From assembly GCF_026870155.1 (NCBI RefSeq), contig NZ_CP113975.1, positions 2,542,001-2,606,000 on the forward strand: 64,000 nt of DNA, in the 5' to 3' direction. Positions 53,098 to 61,352 of this stretch are shown here, piece by piece. The number at the start of each line of letters is the position of its first letter. Positions within the stretch are counted from its first letter, which is position 1. The DNA is from Flavobacterium marginilacus (GTDB taxonomy: Bacteria > Bacteroidota > Bacteroidia > Flavobacteriales > Flavobacteriaceae). The position numbers and the translations under genes were made by a program. The notes beneath the pieces were generated by a model, which worked only from the letters and a program-made list of their open reading frames with translations, made no database searches and was not told the origin of the DNA.

Positions 53098-53225
53098 CCG
53101 CAAATTCGCAAATTAATTTTTTAAAAAACTGAATTCAGTAATTTTACAAGAATTAATTTGCTCTAATTCCGCAGAAAGTGGTTAATTTCAAGATGATTTT
53201 TTTAGTAAAATTTGCGAATTTGCGG
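53098..53225. repeat. Perfect 17-bp inverted repeat around a 94-base spacer
   Basis: CCGCAAATTCGCAAATT at 53098-53114 and AATTTGCGAATTTGCGG at 53209-53225 are exact reverse complements. The gap 53005-53308 is otherwise AT-rich and carries no gene that I recognise. Confidence 0.7.
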
Positions 53226-53308
53226 TAAAACATTTTCAACGTTTTCCTGAATTAATCTCGTAGCCACTACTCACTACAGCTATTCACTAATCACTAAAAA
53301 AAGTCAAT

Positions 53309-54580
53309 ATGCAAATAGTAATCATAGGCGGAGGTTTCGCCGGCATTAATTTAGCCAAAGAACTTACCAATCAAAAAGGAATCGAGGTAACTCTTGTAGA
53401 CAAAAACAATTATAATTTCTTTCCGCCGCTCATTTATCAAGTAGCAACAGCCTTTCTAGAGCCTTCAAGCATCAGTTATCCTTTCCGAAAATTCTTTGCA
53501 GGCAAAAAAAATCTGCAGTTTCGTTTGGGCGAATTGGAAAAAGTAATTCCAGCAGAGAACAAAATCATCCTCAATAACGGCGAATTAAATTACGATTACC
53601 TGGTTTTTGCAACGGGAGCCGAAACGAGTTATTTTGGAATGGAAAATGTCAAAAAAAATGCCATTCCGATGAAAACACTCAATGATGCTATCGAAATGCG
53701 CAATACATTACTGAAAAATCTGGAAAAAGCAGCCATTTGCAAGGACATTCATAAGCGAAGAAAACTTTTGACGATAGTTGTTGCTGGTGGAGGTCCTACT
53801 GGAGTGGAAGTATCGGGAATGTTTGCCGAAATGCGAAAAAACATATTGCTAAAAGAATATCCTGAACTGCAAACATCTGCCAGTAATATTTATTTGGTCG
53901 ATGGAGGAGATGCCTTACTGTCGCCAATGAGCGAAGAATCCCAAAAAGACACCTTGGATGCAGTGACCAAACTCGGAGTGGTCGTAAAATTAAATACCCG
54001 AGTAGTTGATTATAAAGATGATACGGTTTTCTTTGCTGATGGAAACACCATTCAGACCAAAAATTTAATCTGGGCAGCAGGAGTTTCAGCCAAAGAATTT
54101 GAAGGAATTCCGGCAGAAAGTTACGGACGCGGCAAGCGCATGGCAACCGATACCTTCAACAAAGTCAACGGAACCGAAAACATCTATGCCATCGGCGATA
54201 CCTGCATACAGCTGAGTGACACCGATTTTCCCGGCGGTCATCCGCAGGTGGCGCAGGTAGCAATCCAGCAGGGTGTAAACTTAGCCGAAAATTTTAAACT
54301 AATGCTTCAAAACAAAGCCTTAAAACCATTCAAATACAACGACAAAGGTTCTATGGCAATCATTGGAAAAAACAAAGCGGTTGTCGATTTGCCCAAACCC
54401 AAAATGCATTTCAAAGGTTTTTTTGCCTGGATGATCTGGTTATTTGTCCACCTGATGTCCTTGATAACCTACCGCAACCGAATCAATACTTTCTACCATT
54501 GGATGATTGCATATTTTTCAAAAGATCAATCGTTGCGAATGATTATCAGACCTGAGAAGAGGGTAAAAGAGGAGGTGTAA
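53309..54580 (+). CDS. NDH-2-type NAD(P)/FAD-dependent dehydrogenase
   Basis: A 423-residue flavoprotein of the type II NADH dehydrogenase family. The FAD-binding IIGGGFAGINLAKEL is at the N-terminus. The NADH-binding VVAGGGPTGVEVSGMFAEM begins near residue 153. AIGDTCIQ and GGHPQVAQVAIQQG carry the second FAD contact and the quinone-site region. A C-terminal hydrophobic/amphipathic stretch (FFAWMIWLFVHLMSLITYRNR) attaches it to the membrane. It would pass electrons from NADH to menaquinone without pumping protons. Confidence 0.88.
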   Translation: MQIVIIGGGFAGINLAKELTNQKGIEVTLVDKNNYNFFPPLIYQVATAFLEPSSISYPFRKFFAGKKNLQFRLGELEKVIPAENKIILNNGELNYDYLVFATGAETSYFGMENVKKNAIPMKTLNDAIEMRNTLLKNLEKAAICKDIHKRRKLLTIVVAGGGPTGVEVSGMFAEMRKNILLKEYPELQTSASNIYLVDGGDALLSPMSEESQKDTLDAVTKLGVVVKLNTRVVDYKDDTVFFADGNTIQTKNLIWAAGVSAKEFEGIPAESYGRGKRMATDTFNKVNGTENIYAIGDTCIQLSDTDFPGGHPQVAQVAIQQGVNLAENFKLMLQNKALKPFKYNDKGSMAIIGKNKAVVDLPKPKMHFKGFFAWMIWLFVHLMSLITYRNRINTFYHWMIAYFSKDQSLRMIIRPEKRVKEEV

Positions 54581-54621
54581 CTTACGAAAAAAATCATATT
54601 GTGAATAATCTAGATTATAAA

Positions 54622-54849
54622 ATGACACAATTGAAAAATCGATTCAAAATGAAATTTATAGCAAAACTTATATTTTTATTTATAACAATTTATCTATTTA
54701 TACCCTATTGTATTGGTTTAATGGAAAAAATTCAGAAACCAGCTTTTAAAAATCTTCCAATGAAAGATTATATTTTAATCGGAATAATTTTGATGATTAT
54801 GATTAGCCTAAATATAAAGTGGTTTTATTTTGATAAAAAAAGAAAATAA
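54622..54849 (+). CDS. Small hypothetical two-helix membrane protein
   Basis: About 75 residues from the ATG at 54622 (other starts: GTG at 54601 or ATG at 54649). Two hydrophobic segments (about residues 12-32 and 45-65) are joined by a Lys-rich loop. I do not recognise a family. It lies 41 bases after the NDH-2 gene and is the last gene before the cassette array. Confidence 0.5.
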   Translation: MTQLKNRFKMKFIAKLIFLFITIYLFIPYCIGLMEKIQKPAFKNLPMKDYILIGIILMIMISLNIKWFYFDKKRK

Positions 54850-54929
54850 CGTGTATCTATTTAGTTTTTATTAAGACATAATTTCTGATAAAAAAACTAT
54901 ACATTTGAAAAAAAAAACCTTCATATAAC

Positions 54930-54983
54930 ATTCCGATTTGGGTCAATTTACGATGGGTTGTTTCTTGTATAAACTAGTTAGGC
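54930..54983 (+). other. Candidate attI-like site at the left end of the cassette array
   Basis: The sequence ahead of the first cassette (CCGATTTGGGTCAATTTACG and following, ending CTAGTTAGGC) resembles one arm of the attC-like sites (GGATTTGGGCAATT) but is not part of a palindrome. It ends in a GTTAGGC core at 54977-54983, where cassette A begins. It could be a primary (attI) site or the remnant of an attC site. No integrase gene adjoins it. Confidence 0.35.
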
Positions 54984-55037
54984 GTAATATTAACAACCCA
55001 ACCAACCAGACTATAATAAATTCTTAACATAAACAAT

Positions 55038-55220
55038 ATGACGACAAACAAAAAATTTAGAGCAATTTGTATTCATGGTATTTCCATGACACTCATTTGG
55101 AGAGGACCTATTAGAGCTGACCGAAATTTAGCTGAAATCGACATGGAAGAACATTTAACGTCTTGTAATATTTCTCAAGACCATTCTATCATTCAAGAAG
55201 GTGACCCACTTTGGGAATAA
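55038..55220 (+). CDS. Small hypothetical protein of cassette A
   Basis: A 60-residue ORF (MTTNKKFRAICIHGISMTLIW...) starting 61 bases inside cassette A and ending 29 bases before the ATG of the next gene. It has no signal peptide and no motif that I know. Its reality is uncertain, but in a cassette the first ORF normally begins close to the cassette start, as here. Confidence 0.4.
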   Translation: MTTNKKFRAICIHGISMTLIWRGPIRADRNLAEIDMEEHLTSCNISQDHSIIQEGDPLWE

Positions 55221-55249
55221 ATTTATTAACTCTTAAAAACAAAATAAAA

Positions 55250-56458
55250 ATGAAACAATTAATTTTAATTTCAGTTCTATTTCTAACATCGTTAGAAACA
55301 TTTTCACAAGACTGTCCATGCAACAAGGCGCTAGAAACTAATACACAGAACGAATTTACAACTCAAACAGGTAGAGACTTTAAACAAGCTACAACAACGT
55401 TCTTTTCACAAGACTATACTTTTTGGGAAAATTATAGTTCCTATCAAAATAAAACTACAGACCTCGATGCTGGCTTTTCAATCTTTTCATCAAGTTTTTC
55501 AGATAATATGACGAAAGAAGAAAAAAAAGCCAAGTTTGAAAATATGAAGTCCACATTTCAAGCAACAAATAACATATCGCAAAATGATTATTTATTTATC
55601 TCACAAAAAATTGCATCTGAGACTGTTTATAATACTTGGATCAAATGCGTTGAAGTACAATGCTCAAACCAAGACAGAATGGTAATAAGCTATACGATAT
55701 CTGGAGATATGATTAATGTTACTTTAAAATGGTATGCAAAAACAAACCAACGATATACAAAAATTGGAACCATTCAACCATTAAACGCAGAATATCAATC
55801 AGGTGATTTATGTCAATATTATAATATTAAATCTCAAAATGCTTTAACTAGCACTTATAAAAGGATAAATGCAAATCAAGACGTAGTTATTACCGTTAAT
55901 GTCAAAGATTATGATGCTTTACAAGTTGTTATTCCAAGAGTAGAAGTAGAAAACAACTCTTCAGGTATGCCTGTTGGGACTATTGTAACTTCAGTATTAG
56001 ATTATCCAACATTTTGTAAATTAAATAATCAATCAGAAGTTTTGAATCTTAAAAAAAGTAAATGGGCTCCATGTGACGGTAGAAGTGTTGCAGGAAGTGA
56101 CTATGCAAACTACGATGCAGTCGTTCCTGATTTACGAGGTGTTTTTTTACGAGGATTAAATGACTTCAAAGTACCTTTAGCGCCAAGTATAAATCCCCAA
56201 CAAGCCGACCCAGACCCTGATGTAAAAGGAAATCCAAGAAAGGAAAAGAGTTTTCAAAATGACGCTATTCAGACACACACACATAACTTTAACACTGGCG
56301 GTTGGTACAATAATGGTAATAAAGGCTCTGGCATTGGATATGTTGGTGTTAATTGGGATCAAGGCAGGACAACAACGGGACCAACAGGTAATGTTTCAGA
56401 AAAAGAAACTAGACCGAAAAATGTAGCAGTTTATTACTATATAAGAATTAACAAATAA
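55250..56458 (+). CDS. Secreted protein with C-terminal phage tail-collar-like domain
   Basis: A 402-residue precursor starting at the ATG at 55250, with a signal peptide (about 1-20, ending ETFSQ). Residues about 20-230 are of no recognised family. The C-terminal about 150 residues resemble the tail-collar/microcystin-dependent-protein region: VGTIVTSVLDYPTFCKLN, KWAPCDGRSVAGSDYA, VPDLRGVFLRGLND, HTHNF and TRPKNVAVYYYIRI. Its stop is 5 bases before the attC-like box, as expected for a cassette gene. The function is unknown; surface or adhesion roles are possible. Confidence 0.65.
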   Translation: MKQLILISVLFLTSLETFSQDCPCNKALETNTQNEFTTQTGRDFKQATTTFFSQDYTFWENYSSYQNKTTDLDAGFSIFSSSFSDNMTKEEKKAKFENMKSTFQATNNISQNDYLFISQKIASETVYNTWIKCVEVQCSNQDRMVISYTISGDMINVTLKWYAKTNQRYTKIGTIQPLNAEYQSGDLCQYYNIKSQNALTSTYKRINANQDVVITVNVKDYDALQVVIPRVEVENNSSGMPVGTIVTSVLDYPTFCKLNNQSEVLNLKKSKWAPCDGRSVAGSDYANYDAVVPDLRGVFLRGLNDFKVPLAPSINPQQADPDPDVKGNPRKEKSFQNDAIQTHTHNFNTGGWYNNGNKGSGIGYVGVNWDQGRTTTGPTGNVSEKETRPKNVAVYYYIRINK

Positions 56459-56462
56459 ATAC

Positions 56463-56597
56463 TACGCCTAACAGCGGTTTGGCAAAAGTGGCGGTTCAGT
56501 GCTCCGCAGACACATTTGTGGTTAATCAAAGTTTGGTTCTCCGCATCTACATTTGTGGTGAAAATCGCCACCTTCGCCAAGCCGCAAAACGTTAGCA
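56463..56597 (+). other. attC-like site 1 (end of cassette A)
   Basis: It begins with TACGCCTAAC (56463-56472) and ends with GTTAGCA (56591-56597). The arms GCGGTTTGGCAAAAGTGGCG (left) and CGCCACCTTCGCCAAGCCGC (right) fold into a long imperfect stem. The top of the stem contains a direct near-repeat CTCCGCA...ACATTTGTGGT. The length is 135 bases. The core positions fit R''/R' boxes, although GTTAGCA departs from the strict GTTRRRY consensus. Confidence 0.65.
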
Positions 56598-56742
56598 AAC
56601 AGCTTCAAAAAGCATAACGAAAAACATGGAAACCGAAAATATAAAGAATAAAAATCTACTAGAAACTGTAACGGAGTTAACGAGCTTTTTGCAAGCAAGC
56701 GGTGAGGTCGATTTTGATTTTTTCTATAGAGCATATGAAATA

Positions 56743-57295
56743 ATGAATTACCCCGAGGCAGAGCCTCGAGGTATCGCATTACTCAAAAGACAACCGTAGC
56801 TGATTTTTGTTAAACGATTTGTAAACAGTCTTTTCTTCTCCTTGATTTTGAATGTATTTCTGAATCACATTCTCATTACCATACTGACCAACCGTATTTA
56901 CATAATATCCACTCGTCCAAAAATTACCTCCCCATAACTTACTTTTAACTTCTGGATGTAAACGAAAGAGCTCTTTTGCTGTAATACTTTTTACTGTCCT
57001 GACAATAATTTCAACAGAAATCTTTGGCACGCTTTGTATCAAAAAATGTACATGATTTTCATCTGCTCCTATCTCAACAAAATGAATTTCATATCGTTCC
57101 GAAATATTTCTACAAACTTCTACCAAACTCAGTTCTACATCCTCCGATAAAACATTTCTTCGATATTTTATCGGACAAACCAAATGATAAAGCAACAAGC
57201 TTTTATTATGCCGTTTGAAAATATGTTCACTCATCAAACAAATATACTAATCTTTGCGCATCACCCCGAGGCAGAGCCTCGAGGAATTCTTTTGA
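56743..57295 (-). mobile_element. IS200/IS605-type insertion sequence, copy 2
   Basis: The same 560-base unit as at 13882-14441 in reverse orientation (shared segment 56742-57301), with the same terminal 21-nt palindromes and an identical transposase. It lies inside the cassette B gene. Choosing the left junction after TTTTAA and the right end at TTCAT restores an uninterrupted gene on excision, which supports the boundaries; a 547-base alternative also restores frame. Confidence 0.85.
56779..57234 (-). CDS. tnpA: IS200/IS605-family transposase TnpA, copy 2
   Basis: A 151-residue Y1 HUH transposase identical in protein sequence to the copy at 13949-14404 (H61-V-H63 and the Tyr near 127 in QKYIQNQ). 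It has the same promoter element TATATTTG directly before its ATG. It lies in antisense to the host cassette gene. It should be able to mobilise both copies. Confidence 0.9.
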   Translation of the reverse strand: MSEHIFKRHNKSLLLYHLVCPIKYRRNVLSEDVELSLVEVCRNISERYEIHFVEIGADENHVHFLIQSVPKISVEIIVRTVKSITAKELFRLHPEVKSKLWGGNFWTSGYYVNTVGQYGNENVIQKYIQNQGEEKTVYKSFNKNQLRLSFE

Positions 57296-57649
57296 TTAAA
57301 AACCTTCACAATAAAAGATTGGAATCATTTAAAAAATGAATTACCAAAATGGAGTGAAGACCAATTAGATGTTTTAGTTAATACTTTACATGACGAACAT
57401 GGCGATGGTAATAAAATTATTGACAACTTCTTCATTGGGTATATTTTTAGCATATCTCCTGACAACTTAGCTAGTACTATTTTAGATTGCTTTTTATATT
57501 ATTTTATGAGTGAAAATAAAATTGAGTCTATTGAATTGCTTAATTTAATTGAAGCAAAGGTTAATCTTCTTTACAATAAAAAATATATCAAAGAAGAATC
57601 AGAATACATATATTGGGTGAATTTAATTGAGGATGCTAGAAAAAAAGCC

Positions 57650-57785
57650 GTTTGCTGACAGCTATTACAACGGATTTGGACAATTGGCTTAATGGAAGTA
57701 TGGTTTTGTACTTGGAATAATTTGACAAATCCGAAGAATGGGCTTAATTTAGTCTCAAACCCGCTGTAGTACCAGAACGTTAGCA
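57650..57785 (+). other. attC-like site 2 (end of cassette B)
   Basis: It runs from GTTTGCTGAC (57650-57659) to GTTAGCA (57779-57785), 136 bases. ACAACGGATTTGG near the left end pairs with CAAACCCGCTGT near the right end. An inner stem CGGATTTGGACAATT pairs with AATTTGACAAATCCG. Its sequence is closely similar to the sites at 61983 and 62697. Confidence 0.65.
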
Positions 57786-58031
57786 GTAATCCCTCATAGT
57801 CCGCCTGCCTTACCTCCCGAAGCTAACGGCCATTGCATAAAAAATCAAAAAAACATAAATTAGCTACGCTCATTGCAAGGCCGATTTGTAAACTGTTGCG
57901 TAATAGCACGAGTGTAATCCTGGTTGGGAAGTGTGTGATACCTCCAGTGGTGGTACATTTTTTTTGTAACCCCGATTAGAATATTTTATTTATCCGAAAG
58001 AACTTCCTCTTTGAGTATTTTTTTAATTTAA
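57786..58031 (+). other. Non-coding region between attC-like site 2 and the IS110 gene
   Basis: It contains GGCCATTGCA (from about 57830) facing TGCAAGGCC (about 57883), and a hairpin TACCTCC/GGTGGTA at 57939-57955 followed by eight T. This may be the left end of the IS110 element. In the IS110 group such a long 5' non-coding end encodes the bridge RNA that specifies target and donor. No ORF is seen. Confidence 0.4.
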
Positions 58032-59161
58032 ATGTTCAGAATCAGAATGAAAGAACAAAATCAAATTTTGATGGAGATTGTCAATCCTCAAGCAGCAGGA
58101 ATAGACATCGGAAGCAGGAGTCATTTTGTAGCTATTGGTCAAAAAGAAGAACACGTAAGAGAGTTTGGTGTTTATAATGAAGACCTCAAAGCAATATCAG
58201 ATTGGCTCAAAGGAAATGGCATCCAAACTGTAGCAATGGAAAGTACAGGCACTTATTGGCAAGCATTATATGCTGTTTTGATAAACGATGGTTTTCAAGT
58301 GATATTGTGCAATGGAAAATTTACCAAAAACATCAAAGGAAAGAAAACCGATGTACAAGACTGCCAATGGATACAAAAATTACATTCCATAGGCCTATTA
58401 TCTGGAAGTTTTTTGCCAGATTTACAAACTGAACAACTCCGAACTTATTGCCGACACAGAGCCGGTTTAATTGATGTTGCTGCTGACACAAGCAAGAAAA
58501 TGCAAAAATACCTTCGTTTACTCAACCTTCGTCTGGATATAATTGTTAAAGATATTTGTGGTTTGACAGGACTTAAGATGATAGAAGCCATTTGTAATGG
58601 CGAAACTGATTCTCAGAAATTACACCTAAAAATATTGATTTAAACCTCATTGGCTATCAATACTTCGAAGGAGTAGATTTATTAAAGATAGAAGGATTCA
58701 GCCATCAAACCTTACTTACATTAATGAGCGAAGTGGGGTTAGAAGGGATTAAAAAATTCGGTACAGCCAAACAATTTGCAAGCTGGCTCAGACTTACTCC
58801 GAACAATAAAATAAGTGGCGGAAAAGTACTCAGTTCTCGCGTGCCAAAAGGGAGTAACCGCTTGAAAATAGCCCTGAGGAATGCTGCCAATGCCATCGGA
58901 AATTTAAAAGAATCAACACCTCTGAGAGACTTTTTTCATCGAATTAATTTTCGAAAAGGAAGAGTATCTGCCATAAGCGCAACAGCAAGAAAATTAGGTA
59001 TAATCATTTGGAATATGATTGTAAAAAACACCTCCTACTATAATCCGGAAAATTACTTATATTTAGACGAAAAAAGAAAACTAGCGGTACAAAGAAGAAT
59101 ACAAAAACAAATGGAAAAACATCAATTCAAAGTCGATGATTTTAACTTTGTAACAATTTAG
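58032..59161 (+). pseudogene. IS110-family transposase, internally deleted and frameshifted
   Basis: The N-terminal part (58032-58643, 203 codons; second start at 58047) has the RuvC-like DEDD pattern: AGIDIGSRSHFVAIG, TVAMESTGTYW and GKKTDVQDCQW. It ends in a premature stop after NGETDSQKLHLKI. The C-terminal part resumes in another frame at about 58630 (KNIDLNLIGYQYF) and continues through LLTLMSEVG, the TAKQFASWLRLTPNNKISGGK region with the catalytic Ser area, to 59161. About 50-65 residues of the linker between the halves, present in IS110 transposases of normal length (about 430-460), are missing. It is not expected to be active. Confidence 0.8.
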
Positions 59162-59257
59162 TTTTTAGATATTTACAAAAACGTTAGTTAGAACCAATCG
59201 GCAGAAGTGTAAAACAACAACTTATATTTGAGAAAAAACCTTGAAAAAAACATATAA

Positions 59258-59797
59258 ATGGAACTTCTTCTTCTTTTAATCTTAACATTCATCCTAATTA
59301 TTGGAGTTCCAATCGTTATAAGTTATTTTATTTATCGTAAGTTAAGAAAAACAGAATTTAGAAAATATGCTTTTATTATTCCATCTCTCATTTTAGGAAC
59401 TTTAACTTACTTTATTTACACTGCCTTTTATCCAACAGACAGTTTTTACAAAGAAGATTTTGAATCAAATACAAATATCAAATTACCAGCTACAGCAAAA
59501 ATTTTAACTAAAGATGCTACATATCCTGACCAATTTGGAGATTATTGGTCGTCGGCAATTATTGAGCTAAATGAAGATGAATATGTAAAGTTGCAATCAG
59601 ACCTTTCAAAGTCTAAAAATTTTGCAATTGACACTTCAAATCAGAAAATGGGAATTACAAAAGAATATTATAACTTAACAGAGAATGTATCTGAAAAGGA
59701 AATTAAAATTGTGTATTACAATAAAAATGAACAATGGTTTAAAGTTGCATTTTTAAAGGATAAAAAAAGAATAATATTTGAACGAAGTAGCTCATAA
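59258..59797 (+). CDS. Hypothetical membrane-anchored protein of cassette C
   Basis: A 179-residue protein with two N-terminal hydrophobic segments (about 2-25 and 38-57) and a soluble C-terminal domain (TKDATYPDQFGDYWSSAIIELNEDEYVKL...IKIVYYNKNEQWFKVAFLKDKKRIIFERS) of mixed alpha/beta prediction. I do not recognise a family. It lies upstream of the intron-disrupted attC-like site and is probably the original cassette gene. Confidence 0.6.
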   Translation: MELLLLLILTFILIIGVPIVISYFIYRKLRKTEFRKYAFIIPSLILGTLTYFIYTAFYPTDSFYKEDFESNTNIKLPATAKILTKDATYPDQFGDYWSSAIIELNEDEYVKLQSDLSKSKNFAIDTSNQKMGITKEYYNLTENVSEKEIKIVYYNKNEQWFKVAFLKDKKRIIFERSSS

Positions 59798-59903
59798 AGC
59801 AATTCAGTATTATAGTTTTGTAATTGCGCTTATTTGAAGAATATGTAACAACATCGCACTAAAATTGGCTACTGCTAATCGAGTAGACGGCTCCGCCCCA
59901 AAC

Positions 59904-61352
59904 CTACCGTGTGGACACAAATACAATTTCGTTATTTTTATCACTAAATAAAGATATAATATGCGAAGATATTTTACAGACATTGATGATTCTCGACTAT
60001 TAAAAAGGAGTAATTTAATATTAGATAGTTTATTTCATAATTGTGTTCATTCGATACGTCAGCTTACACAAAGCGATTCAGAATGTAAAGCAGTTTATCG
60101 TTTCTTGCAGAACAAAAGAGTTTCAGAATCGAAATTAATTAAAAACATGTCAGCAAACTGCTGTTTTTCAGCTCAAGACAAAACAGTTTTATGTATACAG
60201 GACACAAGTGAGGTCAATTTATATAATCATAAAAACAGAGTTAAAAAAGACGAATTTATAGGATTGACTAATGCTGCAGCAAAAGGAGGAATTGGATTTT
60301 TACTGCATCCTAGTTTCGTTATAGATGCTTATAGTTTTGTTCCGTATGGCTTTTCAGATGTAAAAATATGGAACAGGCCTTTAGAGAAACTTACAAAAAA
60401 GGAAAGGAATTATAATTTGCTTCCAATTGAAGAAAAGGAATCTTATAAATGGATAGAATCTTCCCAAAAATCCAAGGAACTTTTAGAGAAATCAAAAAAA
60501 GTCATCATCATTCAGGATCGAGAAGGTGATATTTATGAGCAATTTGCAATGATTCCAGATCAAAAGACGGAATTATTGGTAAGAGCAAGAGCAAACAGAA
60601 CGCTACTAAACAAGGTTAAATTGTTTAGTTTTATAGCCAATGAACCTCTTAAAGGGAAATATACGATAGAATTAGAAGGTGATAAAAGAAGAAATATAAA
60701 CAAACGGGAAGCTACCTTAGAAGTTAGATTTTCTGAAGTAACTATCCAAAAAAATGATTTAGTTTCAAAGAATGCACCCAAAAGCCTTGATTTATATATC
60801 ATCGAAGCAAAAGAAATTGGCGATAACATTGATAATCCAATATGCTGGAGATTACTAACAACCATTAAAGTCTTAGACCTAGACACAGCCTTAAAATGTA
60901 TCGAATGGTATACTTGTAGATGGATTATAGAAGAGGTTTTTAGAATTCTAAAAAAGGAAGGATTTAATATAGAAGCAAGCGAATTAGGTTCTGCAAAATC
61001 TATTCGAAAATTGTCTTTAATGATGATGGAGACAATTGTCAAACTATTTTTAATGCAAATAGCATATAGTATTCCAGAGGAAGAAATAGAAGCGAGAAGT
61101 TGTTTTTCAGATCAAGAACTTGAATGTTTAGAATATCAAATGATAAAATTAGAAGGAAAAACAGAAAAATTAAAAAATCCTCATATCCAAAAGGATTTAA
61201 AAAGATATGTTTGGGTTATTGCAAGGCTTGGTGGATGGAAAGGATATGCAAGTGGGAGAAAACCAGGAATAACCACTTTCTCTATCGGAATACAGAAATT
61301 TGCTTCAATAATGGAGGGATGGCAATTGTTTTTAGATGTGTCCACACGGTAG
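59904..61352 (+). mobile_element. IS4-family insertion sequence inside the group II intron
   Basis: A 1449-base element with 16-bp perfect terminal inverted repeats (CTACCGTGTGGACACA) and a 9-bp target duplication GCCCCAAAC at 59895-59903 and 61353-61361. Both the duplication size and the transposase agree with the IS4 family. It splits domain VI of the intron. Confidence 0.92.
59961..61352 (+). CDS. IS4-family (Tn5/IS50-like) transposase
   Basis: A 463-residue DDE transposase. The N-terminal DNA-binding region (SIRQLTQSDSECKAVYRFLQN) is Tn5-like. The catalytic residues are suggested by LCIQDTSEVN (first D), IIIQDREGDIYEQF (second D) and the YREK signature in EWYTCRWIIEEVFRILKKEGF (about residues 315-332). 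The TAG stop codon is formed by the last three bases of the element, within the right inverted repeat. The ORF is complete, so the element may be active. Confidence 0.92.
   Translation: MRRYFTDIDDSRLLKRSNLILDSLFHNCVHSIRQLTQSDSECKAVYRFLQNKRVSESKLIKNMSANCCFSAQDKTVLCIQDTSEVNLYNHKNRVKKDEFIGLTNAAAKGGIGFLLHPSFVIDAYSFVPYGFSDVKIWNRPLEKLTKKERNYNLLPIEEKESYKWIESSQKSKELLEKSKKVIIIQDREGDIYEQFAMIPDQKTELLVRARANRTLLNKVKLFSFIANEPLKGKYTIELEGDKRRNINKREATLEVRFSEVTIQKNDLVSKNAPKSLDLYIIEAKEIGDNIDNPICWRLLTTIKVLDLDTALKCIEWYTCRWIIEEVFRILKKEGFNIEASELGSAKSIRKLSLMMMETIVKLFLMQIAYSIPEEEIEARSCFSDQELECLEYQMIKLEGKTEKLKNPHIQKDLKRYVWVIARLGGWKGYASGRKPGITTFSIGIQKFASIMEGWQLFLDVSTR

Larger units (their letters stand above)
54978..56591 (+). 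other. Integron-like cassette A
   Basis: The cassette starts with (G)TTAGGCGTA at 54977-54986; the complementary box TACGCCTAAC lies at 56463-56472 at the start of its attC-like site, a perfect 10-base match. It carries a 60-codon ORF and a secreted tail-collar-like protein, both on the plus strand. Confidence 0.6.
56626..57658 (+). pseudogene. Hypothetical cassette B gene interrupted by IS200/IS605
   Basis: The 5' part (56626-56742) codes for METENIKNKNLLETVTELT and on to YEI. The 3' part (57296-57658) codes for LKTFTIKDWNHLKNELPKW to a C-terminal KKAVC. Removing 56743-57295 joins them in frame into one protein of about 159 residues, acidic and mostly helical. I do not recognise a family; small cassette proteins of this sort can be immunity-like, but that is a guess. 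The stop overlaps the attC-like box of the cassette, which is typical. Confidence 0.65.
56592..57779 (+). other. Integron-like cassette B, carrying an IS insertion
   Basis: The cassette starts with GTTAGCAAAC at 56591-56600; the complementary box GTTTGCTGAC at 57650-57659 matches at 9 of 10 positions. Without the 553-base IS it would be about 635 bases long with a single gene. Confidence 0.6.

Noticed and set aside
57812..57900. A further attC-like site with GCTAACGGCC and TGCAAGGCC arms
   Set aside because: It has a GCTAAC box and a short stem, but no proper GTTR core at its end, and the box TACTGCTAAC at the intron is the better partner of the cassette C start.
59183..59197. GTTAGTTAGAACC as another cassette start
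   Set aside because: There is no palindrome before it and no complementary box before the next core; it may be a chance match or the IS110 edge.
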